IMG/VR virus record: IMGVR_UViG_3300037285_000192
Span: 1 to 29,593 of that record
Source of the DNA: a virus
DNA: 29,593 nt
Direction: 5' to 3' (one strand)
A program made the position numbers and the translations under genes. Of this stretch, positions 22,804 through 29,177 are shown piece by piece (within the stretch, counting starts at the first letter, position 1; every line of letters starts with the position of its first letter). The notes beneath the pieces were generated by a model. The model did not search any database and was not told the origin of the DNA. It saw only the letters and a list, made by a program, of their open reading frames with translations.

Positions 22804-23988
22804 TTACTTCAGACTAATAACATTTTCTTGCATTGCATCTCTTTCAGCTTCTGGATACTTATCTTTGTAGATGGTATCGATATCATTTCTTTCATGGCCC
22901 ATCAATTCTCTAATTAAGTCCTGGTCATAATGCTTATATTTTGCCAAAGTCGCAAAAGAATGTCTCATTACTTTTGTAGTTAAGTTGCCATTTTTAGGCA
23001 TAAGCTTAATATTATACAGCTTTTGGACTCGTTTTATGTTCCGGTTATGGTTATTTCTAAAGGTGATGTAAGCTTCAAATGATTTTCGCCAGGGGAATAT
23101 ATATTCTTTATCTCCAGTGTACTTAGAAATTAAATTTTCAGCTTTGGCAGTCAACTTTACATCATAAATGTAAGCGCGCTCACCGTTTTTTCTACGTTTC
23201 AAAAACACTCTACCATTTTCAATATCCGTTTTCTTAAGATAAAAAATATCGATAAGGTCTGCACCACCAAGATAAAATTGAATAAGCGCAAGATCTAAAC
23301 ATCTTTGATGAGATACGTGTACAGTTTTTATAGTTTCAATCCTTAAAATTTCATCTGCGCCCAAATAATAATTTTTAGCACGTCTTTTAATGATTGGTAG
23401 ATCAGTGAATAAACCCAAAAAGGGGTTAAAATTTTCAATATGCCCGTCTTTTATAGCCGAATTATAGACAGCTCTTATGGTGACCAGATTTTTTTTTATG
23501 CTGGTATTTTTAAGACCTTGATCCTTTTTATGTAATTTGTAGCTATTCAAAAACTGCATTGTAATGTCTTTAAACGTAAGAGGATCTTTAAATTTTTTCA
23601 AATCCACTAAAGTTTCAGCATATACTTTTGCATTCCCTTTCCTGTTTTGCTGCTGCATAAAATCAATTCGCTTTTCAAAATAGGAATAAAAGGAAGTTAT
23701 TTTAGCAGTCTCATTTTTGAATAAATAAGTTAAGGCCATTTCAAAATCAGTTATATTTTGAAATTCTAGATCTTGCAATTTAGATTTTATGAAAAGTATA
23801 TAATCATATTTATTTTCAAAATCAGCAGCAGTCGGTTTTGGAAGTTGCCTCAGATGGTTCCAGTCAGCCTCAAAACTAGAAAAAAGCTTCTTTCTTTTTA
23901 CTTTTCTATCATGCGACAGGATCAATTTAATGGGATAGCCATTTTTTGTAAGGCCATCATTTTTTAAAAGCATTATTTTTCCAGTCAT
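22804..23988 (-). CDS. int: Tyrosine recombinase (phage integrase) lacking the usual Arg I
   Basis: I chose ATG 23988 (MTGKIMLLKNDG, 394 aa), because a likely -7 box TATTTTTG lies at 24026-24019 and arm repeats occupy the space between; a longer frame starts at 24030. The protein has an arm-binding N-terminus, a SAM-like core-binding domain (about 95-195) and the catalytic domain. Catalytic pieces visible: KVMRH (Lys339 in place of the usual His, Arg342), LMGH (His365) and the nucleophile Tyr374 in DIDTIY. The Arg I position (G-x-R in G-I-R-I-S-D) reads G-A-D-L-I-D. Loss of Arg I is known in the Bacteroidota integrase IntDOT. It inserts the phage at the tRNA beside it. Confidence 0.92.
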   Translation of the reverse strand: MTGKIMLLKNDGLTKNGYPIKLILSHDRKVKRKKLFSSFEADWNHLRQLPKPTAADFENKYDYILFIKSKLQDLEFQNITDFEMALTYLFKNETAKITSFYSYFEKRIDFMQQQNRKGNAKVYAETLVDLKKFKDPLTFKDITMQFLNSYKLHKKDQGLKNTSIKKNLVTIRAVYNSAIKDGHIENFNPFLGLFTDLPIIKRRAKNYYLGADEILRIETIKTVHVSHQRCLDLALIQFYLGGADLIDIFYLKKTDIENGRVFLKRRKNGERAYIYDVKLTAKAENLISKYTGDKEYIFPWRKSFEAYITFRNNHNRNIKRVQKLYNIKLMPKNGNLTTKVMRHSFATLAKYKHYDQDLIRELMGHERNDIDTIYKDKYPEAERDAMQENVISLK

Positions 23989-24083
23989 AATTCGTAAACT
24001 TTTCGTAAACAATTTACGCAAAAATACCACATAATACCCTAAAGGGATAAGTTTTTGTAAGAGTAGGAAAGTATATAAAATGC

Positions 24084-24108
24084 AAAAAGCCCTTGTATTA
24101 AGGGCTTT
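24084..24108 (-). terminator. Terminator just after the tRNA 3' segment
   Basis: Stem AAAGCCCTT (24086-24094) pairs with AAGGGCTTT (24100-24108) across a 5-nt loop, followed on minus by five T (24088-24084). It directly follows the tRNA fragment, so it may be the host tRNA's own terminator copied in attP. Confidence 0.75.
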
Positions 24109-24115
24109 AGGGGTG

Positions 24116-24162
24116 TAGCGTGGACGAGAATTGAACTCGTGACCTCCGAGTTATGAATCCGA
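24116..24162 (-). other. 3' portion of tRNA-Met (anticodon CAT), attachment core
   Basis: Reading minus: anticodon stem-loop with loop TTCATAA (24157-24151), variable loop AGGTC, T-arm ACGAG-TTCAATT-CTCGT (24140-24124), acceptor strand CCACGCT plus discriminator A (24116). No CCA follows. No D-arm or 5' acceptor (AGCGTGG) exists upstream, so it is a partial copy, as expected for attP in a tRNA gene. The anticodon stem pairs imperfectly, possibly from phage-specific bases. Confidence 0.75.
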
Positions 24163-24231
24163 TAAACTAATAAGCAATAGAAAGGGTTTAGAATCAAAAA
24201 CATAATAAATCGTAAACTATTCGTAAACATT

Positions 24232-24498
24232 TTAATTAAAAAACAGTCTCTTAAACTCGTTTTCATCTATCTCTGAAGGAATAATATAAGGTCTGAGTTC
24301 TAAGGCTCCACATATCTTAAGGTAATTAGTCAACAACATTTCGGTTTCACCTTTAAAATTGCGAATCAAAGTGGATTCACTAACTTCAATTAATTCTGAA
24401 AGCTTTAATTGTGTCATCTTTTTTTCCTTCATTCGGTCTTTGATGAAGTCAAATATTAATTGCTTTCCTAGATCTGAGCTCATGTTATAGTTTGGCAT
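24232..24498 (-). CDS. XRE-family HTH protein
   Basis: This 88-residue protein (ATG at 24498; an internal ATG at 24483 is equally good) has one HTH: TQLKLSELIEVSESTLIRNF (about 29-48), XRE-like, then a helical end (LELRPYIIPSEIDENEFKRL). It follows gene 24535-24945 in the same direction with a 36-nt gap and lies between it and attP. The pairing with an upstream partner and a palindromic operator resembles toxin-antitoxin or regulator pairs. Confidence 0.8.
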   Translation of the reverse strand: MPNYNMSSDLGKQLIFDFIKDRMKEKKMTQLKLSELIEVSESTLIRNFKGETEMLLTNYLKICGALELRPYIIPSEIDENEFKRLFFN

Positions 24499-24534
24499 AG
24501 AAGTTTTATTTTAAAAAAAATACTAATTTTTAAA

Positions 24535-24945
24535 TTAATCTTGGAATTCATTAATCAAATCCTTTAAGTCTTTTTTTGTGAGATCTCCTTTATATTCGTT
24601 TGTGTAGTCTTCAAACTCATTAGATCCTGTGTTACCTTTTATAATTTGATTTTCGTCAAATTCAATACCTTGAACCAAGTAAACTTCACTTTCTACATCT
24701 TGACTATCTACGACAATTTCAAACTCATTTTTTCTGTGTTCCATCGAGAACAAAGAATTGTCAAAGTCTATCATATTTTCAGATACATCAATCGAAAGAA
24801 TAACATAACCATCTTTTCCGTGAAAACCATTAATATCATCAGCATGATCTTCTGCAAAAATGTCACAAAGAGTCCAAGAGTTACCTAAGTTGCTTGTGTT
24901 GATTTCTTCTCCTTCGTTTAGTAATATGCTTCTAAATAATTTCAT
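24535..24945 (-). CDS. Unknown protein with ADP-ribosyltransferase-like pattern
   Basis: I chose ATG 24945 (MKLFRSILLNEGEE, 136 aa), because the promoter -35/-7 boxes lie at 25005-24976 and an upstream ATG would fall inside them. An Arg5, NSWTLCDIFAEDHA (Ser23-Trp24-Thr25) and FEI in NEFEIVV (Glu74-x-Glu76) line up in the order R - S-x-T - E-x-E seen in ADP-ribosyltransferase folds, including many phage and toxin enzymes. The sequence is very acidic and no membrane segment is visible. The call is tentative: the motif spacing is suggestive but not a proof, and other beta folds could show it. Confidence 0.6.
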   Translation of the reverse strand: MKLFRSILLNEGEEINTSNLGNSWTLCDIFAEDHADDINGFHGKDGYVILSIDVSENMIDFDNSLFSMEHRKNEFEIVVDSQDVESEVYLVQGIEFDENQIIKGNTGSNEFEDYTNEYKGDLTKKDLKDLINEFQD

Positions 24946-24975
24946 AGTTTCTAAGTGTTGAATTAATTGCATACA

Positions 24976-25007
24976 CAAATATAAAACATACTTGCATATC
25001 TGCAAGT
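24976..25007 (-). promoter_or_regulatory. Promoter with palindromic operator for the 24945-24232 gene pair
   Basis: On minus, TTG (25005-25003), exactly 19 nt, then TATATTTG (24983-24976): a full match to the Bacteroidota promoter. A perfect palindrome ACTTGCA-TATC-TGCAAGT (24990-25007) covers the TTG box, so a bound dimer would block transcription. The XRE protein at 24232-24498 is the obvious candidate to bind it. Confidence 0.82.
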
Positions 25008-25035
25008 GATAAAAGAAACTTTAACATATTTATTT

Positions 25036-25590
25036 TTAGAATCGTATTAATCGATAAGTTAATCCAAGACCCAAATAAGGCGTAAAACCATCTGGAGTGT
25101 AAGCGACTCCTACTTGTGGACCAATCACAAAGCGATAGTTTTTGACTTGTATATCAGTTTCAATGCTGCGTGACTTAATTGTGTAGTCAAAGGCCATGGA
25201 CTTAATCTCGCCCTGGACTTCACCGGTAACTGTAGCTGTGAAGTAATCGTCCTCAAAGGTCTTAGAGTAGTTCTGAATCTTGATAGCTTCTAAGAATAGC
25301 TTATAACGATCAAATTCAGATTTCAAAGCCTGGTAATCTTTAGCTAATTTTTCATCTACTTTGTTTTCAATATAAATAATTGAATCTTTATACTCGGTTT
25401 TGTAGATAATAGAATCCTTCCCTTTTATTGGCCACTGGAGAATGTTATTGTCAAGCTCGAAGCTGCCTTTTTTTTCAGGAACTTCTACAATGATGGTCTT
25501 AGGTTTTGTAGAATCAGAGCATTGTTTGATGTTGCATACAAGCAAGATCACAATGGCAATACTAAGAATTAAGGATTTATCTATTTTCAT
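25036..25590 (-). CDS. Spanin-like lysis accessory protein
   Basis: ATG 25590 overlaps the amidase stop as ATGA (184 aa); an upstream ATG in the amidase gene is less likely. An N-terminal membrane helix (SLILSIAIVILLVCNIKQC) anchors a periplasmic coiled-coil region (about 70-110, DEKLAKDYQALKSEFDRYK) and a C-terminal beta region ending GLGLTYRLIRF. The order amidase then anchored coiled-coil protein suggests an inner-membrane spanin-like role in the final step of lysis. The beta C-terminus could reach the outer membrane (inference). Confidence 0.7.
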   Translation of the reverse strand: MKIDKSLILSIAIVILLVCNIKQCSDSTKPKTIIVEVPEKKGSFELDNNILQWPIKGKDSIIYKTEYKDSIIYIENKVDEKLAKDYQALKSEFDRYKLFLEAIKIQNYSKTFEDDYFTATVTGEVQGEIKSMAFDYTIKSRSIETDIQVKNYRFVIGPQVGVAYTPDGFTPYLGLGLTYRLIRF

Positions 25591-26102
25591 CTGTCTGTAG
25601 GTAAAATTAAACGCCTGTCTATAGATGTGTAATGCAAGTATTCGTGCATAGCTCCAAAGCTTGGACATTCTTTTGTTCGCTCTACACTTGAAATATTTCC
25701 ATCATCATTCTGGTCTGGAGAGAAATCTCTGTGGCCAACTACGCAAAAATCTACATCGGTATTTTGGCCATTGGCTCTTAACCATAACATCACATCACTT
25801 ATAAGATGCTGCAGGCTCAATTTCTGTTCTGGGGTTCTTGAGTCTATAGCTTTCTTATAATTATTCTTTTCTACTCCACCTATGTAGCTAATATGTATGT
25901 ACTCACTATTGTAGCCCTTTACTCCATTGGTGTAACCCTCGTAATCTCTAAGCTTGTGAATTTTGCCATCCTCATCTACAATTCTATGGTAGCCAGGTGA
26001 TTTCCATCCAAGACTTTTCCAAAATCTTTCAATAGATTTTACATTTCCATACCCTGCGCTGCAGTGTATTACAATTCCTAGTACTTGTCCTGGTCTTGGC
26101 AT
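25587..26102 (-). CDS. Endolysin: N-acetylmuramoyl-L-alanine amidase (Amidase_2)
   Basis: This 171-residue enzyme cuts the amide bond between muramic acid and L-alanine in peptidoglycan. Zinc ligands are visible: His13 in IVIHCSAG, His124 in VVGHRDFSPD, Cys146 in ERTKECPSF, with Tyr38-His39 near the active site. There is no signal peptide, so it needs the holin just upstream in the operon. It overlaps the holin by 1 nt and the spanin-like gene by 4 nt. Confidence 0.94.
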   Translation of the reverse strand: MPRPGQVLGIVIHCSAGYGNVKSIERFWKSLGWKSPGYHRIVDEDGKIHKLRDYEGYTNGVKGYNSEYIHISYIGGVEKNNYKKAIDSRTPEQKLSLQHLISDVMLWLRANGQNTDVDFCVVGHRDFSPDQNDDGNISSVERTKECPSFGAMHEYLHYTSIDRRLILPTDR

Positions 26103-26644
26103 CAGCTAAATAGTTTTTGTATTTTTTTAATAATTCCATCCTCTACCGTTCTAGAGATTTTCTCAAAAAATGTAAAGTATTTAGGTTTTTTACCGTAAAG
26201 GGTTTCTAAATGTTTTCCAATACTGGCAAATTCATACAAGCAAATCATAATATTAATTGCTATTGTGAGATATAAAAAAGTCCTGTAAAAACCAGTTAAT
26301 TTAAGAGCTATAAAAAGAAAGCAGAAAATCACCATAGAAAACATTAGAATAATTACACCAAAGAATTTCCAGAAACTCTCCCATAGCCTAGAACCTGTGA
26401 TTTCTATTTCTTTTTTTCTTGAAGCGTTTATTCCTAAGATAAAGTCTACTAGGTATAAAATAAAAAAGGCAAAGATTCCAAGTGCTACAACTACTAACGG
26501 CATAATTAGATCCTTTTGCTCTACTCCTTCAAATATCAGATTGCAGAGCTGTGTGACTCCCCAGCTAGGAGCTATAGCAATTACGAACAAGGCTCCATTA
26601 TGAAACTCTAGTATTTTTTCTAAATAAGTATTGGTCGTATTCAT
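26102..26644 (-). CDS. Phage holin (holin_4 family-like)
   Basis: This 180-residue protein has up to four membrane helices: about 17-37, 46-70 (LIMPLVVVALGIFAFFILYL, then the DFILGINASRKK loop typical of holin_4), 92-113 and 122-142. A basic C-terminus (DGIIKKIQKLFS) is cytoplasmic. It should form membrane holes that release the amidase encoded next. It is somewhat longer than typical members (about 130-150). Confidence 0.82.
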   Translation of the reverse strand: MNTTNTYLEKILEFHNGALFVIAIAPSWGVTQLCNLIFEGVEQKDLIMPLVVVALGIFAFFILYLVDFILGINASRKKEIEITGSRLWESFWKFFGVIILMFSMVIFCFLFIALKLTGFYRTFLYLTIAINIMICLYEFASIGKHLETLYGKKPKYFTFFEKISRTVEDGIIKKIQKLFS

Positions 26645-26662
26645 AAAATTAAACTATACTGA

Positions 26663-27004
26663 TTAAACAAAAATGTAAATAAGTGATACTATAATAGCAA
26701 AACCAATGCCTGTGGCGAAAGCATCTGCCTTGCTTCCTACTATTTTATTCCTTGAAAAAATTTGTAATTTGTAAAATATCTCTAGCTTCTTGTAGTAAAC
26801 TGCTGAAGTGTGGTCTTGAATAATTTCAAAAGCCAAACCGAATACAGTTCCAAAAACCAATTAAATAGCCATTTCTTCCCACCATCTCGTAGAATCGTAA
26901 AATCCTGACAAACTAAATGCTCCAAATAGTAGCAACCCTAAACCTGCACCTACTATAATGTGTAAGTGCCATCTTTCTTTAATAACCTTGTCAAAAAAAT
27001 TCAT
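26663..27004 (-). pseudogene. Membrane protein gene split by one in-frame TAA (47 + 65 codons)
   Basis: ATG 27004 opens 47 codons, MNFFDKVIKERWHLHIIVGA to WWEEMAI, ending at TAA (26863-26861). The same frame continues directly with LVFGTVFGLAFEIIQDH and on to a stop at 26665-26663. Together they make a 113-residue small membrane protein (helices near 16-30, 47-61 and 94-112) of a type I recall between holin and tail genes in Bacteroidota phages, with a WHLHIIVGA start. The second part alone would need a TTG start. A nonsense change or readthrough are the main options. Confidence 0.68.
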
Positions 27005-27017
27005 AATACCTATTTAT

Positions 27018-27479
27018 TTAATTAATATTTATATGCCCATCCCAAACCAACCATCCAAACAATCTTACACTATAATACCTTGTATAGTTATCTATATTCC
27101 TGACTGAAATCTTTTTAGTTCCATTGGTAACTTTTGCCCATTTAAGCATTTCATCGTCAGTGAATTTTTGATTAAAATCCATGCCATAATACTCAAAATG
27201 AATAATCATTTCTTCTTTGTTGACCCATAAATAATCATGAATTAAATAAGCTAATTCAAAATCTCCATCTGGCGCCAAAACGCCCCAAGCAAAACGTGGC
27301 ACTGTGCTTAAATCCCATTCAAAACCTTCAGGGATAGTTATGTTCATGCCATTGCTTAACTGTATTTTAAGGGTAACATCTAGTCTGTATTGCGGTCTAG
27401 AATTATTTCCCCTTACTTTTGTCTTTGAGATTATGCTATATTCTTTTTGTAAGTATTTTATTGTGTTAAGTGTAATCAT
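27018..27479 (-). CDS. DUF1353 family protein
   Basis: This 153-residue protein has the family's pattern: ITIPEGFEWDLSTVPRFAWG (the P-x-G-F-x-x-D-x-x-S-x-P-R core), then GDFELAYLIHDYLW with the A-x-L-I-H-D-Y motif, and a C-terminal YTRYYSVRLFGWLVW helix. DUF1353 genes are usual in phage tail regions; the role is unknown, and a tail-associated enzyme is sometimes proposed. It overlaps the upstream gene by 4 nt. Confidence 0.85.
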   Translation of the reverse strand: MITLNTIKYLQKEYSIISKTKVRGNNSRPQYRLDVTLKIQLSNGMNITIPEGFEWDLSTVPRFAWGVLAPDGDFELAYLIHDYLWVNKEEMIIHFEYYGMDFNQKFTDDEMLKWAKVTNGTKKISVRNIDNYTRYYSVRLFGWLVWDGHININ

Positions 27480-27961
27480 TTTAATATTATTTTCATTCCT
27501 ATTTTTCCAGAATATCCAATGAATTTATTAGGCAAATCTCGCCTTTGTACAAATTCCGAGTCAAGAAATAATCCAATCCCTTTTGTAAAATACCAAGTGG
27601 TTTGCAGATTGGCTTGTGTGTGTAAGCCTGACAACTCATGTCTTATAAGCATACCGCCTCCAACCGTAGCAGTGAAGTCAACATTCTTAACCCACTTATT
27701 GAAGGTATAACCAAAATTAGCAGTCATTCTATACAACTCGCCACCTTTTAAATCTGCGTATTCTAATTCTGAACGCATAAGAAAATATGAGTTCCCTTTT
27801 TGCCAACCTCTAAATTCAGCAGCTACATTAATATTAGGTGTAAAAGCTTCATTACCTCTTTCATCACCTACAAGAGCAAGCCTTGCGTCTTGTGAAATGT
27901 TAAGGCTTATACCTTGTCCGAAAGATAAAAGTGGAAATAATAAGATTATAAATAGTTTCAT
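27476..27961 (-). CDS. Secreted outer-membrane beta-barrel-like protein
   Basis: This 161-residue protein has a signal peptide (MKLFIILLFPLLSFGQG, cut after about Gly15-Gln16) and then alternating strands (SYFLMRSELEYADLKG, YRMTANFGYTFNKWV, DFTATVGGGMLIRHE, NLQTTWYFTKGIGLFLDSEF) ending in a hydrophobic strand (IGMKIILK), a small beta-barrel pattern. A secreted envelope protein in the late tail/lysis operon is unusual; it may act in exclusion, adhesion or lysis. Unknown. Confidence 0.75.
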   Translation of the reverse strand: MKLFIILLFPLLSFGQGISLNISQDARLALVGDERGNEAFTPNINVAAEFRGWQKGNSYFLMRSELEYADLKGGELYRMTANFGYTFNKWVKNVDFTATVGGGMLIRHELSGLHTQANLQTTWYFTKGIGLFLDSEFVQRRDLPNKFIGYSGKIGMKIILK

Positions 27962-28452
27962 TTGCTTAATGTATAATCGGAAGCTCGTAATCCTCCAAAT
28001 GTATCTCTTGAAACAACTTGCTGAATAAAGGCTTGCTCAATGCACCAATCCTGAATGTCTAAGTAGTCAGTTATTTCACTCGAAACGCTATTCAAAAGCT
28101 GATCAAACATTACGTTAACCATATCTCTAGGTATAGTCTCATAGTAATCCACAACTACGTGTTTTTTAATTATTGCAGTTTCGATCGTCTGAAACTCTCC
28201 TGTTGGATTTCCTTCTTCATCAAAGATTTCGCTTTGAGTTTCTATAAGCTTTTCAAATTGCTGTGTATAAACAACACGACCCTTGAACCCTTGTGAAAGC
28301 GGTTGCATAACTTGCATCTCAATGGTTGCAGGCATTTCGTTAACGCCCTTTTTTGGAAACGATGGGTTGATAGCGTTGGCAATGCTAGAAAACCTTTCTG
28401 CTTGTTGCTTCCATTGATCGTGTGTGATGTTTTGTATTGTTGTAAGTTTCAT
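27958..28452 (-). CDS. Tail-region protein, unknown
   Basis: This 164-residue protein has an N-terminal helix (THDQWKQQAERFSSIANAIN), a beta section (EMQVMQPLSQGFKGRVVYTQ and GEFQTIETAIIKKHVVVDYY) and a C-terminal helix with EITDYLDIQDWCIEQAFIQQ. No recognised domain. It lies between the LamG adhesin and the barrel-like gene and overlaps the latter by 4 nt. A tail-tip or chaperone role is possible. Confidence 0.7.
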   Translation of the reverse strand: MKLTTIQNITHDQWKQQAERFSSIANAINPSFPKKGVNEMPATIEMQVMQPLSQGFKGRVVYTQQFEKLIETQSEIFDEEGNPTGEFQTIETAIIKKHVVVDYYETIPRDMVNVMFDQLLNSVSSEITDYLDIQDWCIEQAFIQQVVSRDTFGGLRASDYTLSK

Positions 28453-28462
28453 ATTGTATATA

Positions 28463-29176
28463 TTAATAAGTTATTCCTGCACCTCCGTTGTAATTATCAG
28501 TAATATTTTGCGCACTCCATCCACTACCTTTTACTATAACAGTTTCTTTTAATTTTCCAATTAAATTTAAATTATTCGTAAAACTTTCATTCGCTAATTT
28601 AACTCGGCTTGACCCGTTATAAAATGTAAATCCTACAGGCAAAGTTTCTGTATTCTCAATAACTCCATCTATAAATAAGCTTAAAGTAGTTCCGTTTAGT
28701 GTGACTCCTAAAATATATTTCTGCCCTATTGTTGGAATAAATGCGGTTGTTATACCAAAAATAGTATTTGATGAACTCCAGATAAAGAACATTAGTTCAT
28801 CTGAATTATAAATAAACTGCCATTCTTGAACATGACTCTGCAATGATATCCTTTTTGATACCAGCCAAGCTCTATCTAAATTAAAACCATTAAAAATAAC
28901 TTCCGTTTTTATTACAAAATCAGTATTATTTCCATTTCCATCTGTAAAGCTAAAATCATCTTCATCTAATATATCTACAGATTGTTGTGAATTGTTAAAG
29001 GCATAATATTCACCATCCCTACTTATATTACCGTTAAGTGTACCATTGTAAGCGTTGACTAAATCAATAGCATCTCCTGTGGTTTCGTCTAGTCTGTAGT
29101 AAGCAACAGCATTATCAAACATTGGGTTTCTTGCTCCTGCCCTCAATCTACTAGCTGCTATTATTCCCATGTTCAT
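28463..29176 (-). CDS. LamG/concanavalin-like adhesin, likely host-recognition protein
   Basis: This 237-residue protein is a single jelly-roll LamG domain: NAVAYYRLDETTGDAIDLVN, AYNGTLNGN, FSFTDGNGN, WQFIYNSDELMFFIWSSS, GQKYILGVTLNGTTLSLFID, and a C-terminal KLKETVIVKGSG strand. Such domains bind glycans or proteins on the host surface and are common in tail fibres of Bacteroidota phages. It starts 1 nt after the collagen-like gene stop. Confidence 0.85.
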   Translation of the reverse strand: MNMGIIAASRLRAGARNPMFDNAVAYYRLDETTGDAIDLVNAYNGTLNGNISRDGEYYAFNNSQQSVDILDEDDFSFTDGNGNNTDFVIKTEVIFNGFNLDRAWLVSKRISLQSHVQEWQFIYNSDELMFFIWSSSNTIFGITTAFIPTIGQKYILGVTLNGTTLSLFIDGVIENTETLPVGFTFYNGSSRVKLANESFTNNLNLIGKLKETVIVKGSGWSAQNITDNYNGGAGITY

Positions 29177-29177
29177 A

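Larger units (their letters stand above)
23992..24228. other. attP: attP-like site: tRNA core with paired integrase arm repeats
   Basis: On each side of a tRNA 3' segment lie two direct repeats of TCGTAAAC set 11 bp apart: 23992-23999 and 24003-24010 (followed by an inverted partner TTTACG at 24013-24018), and 24210-24217 and 24221-24228. This is the layout of integrase arm sites (P and P') around a core. Flanks are phage on both sides (int on one, accessory and lysis genes on the other). The int -7 box and the terminator of the tRNA are inside the site. Confidence 0.8.

Noticed and set aside
24116-24200. Functional tRNA gene
   Set aside because: The 5' acceptor strand and D-arm are missing; only the 3' part is present.
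24039-24266. Minus-strand open frame of 75 codons across the tRNA segment
   Set aside because: It spans the tRNA core, the terminator and arm repeats, and its amino-acid sequence is a translation of these elements.
19623-27004. Reassigned TAA codon explaining both split genes
   Set aside because: Most other genes in the window end in TAA at the expected places with overlapping starts, so TAA works as a stop here; two local events are simpler.
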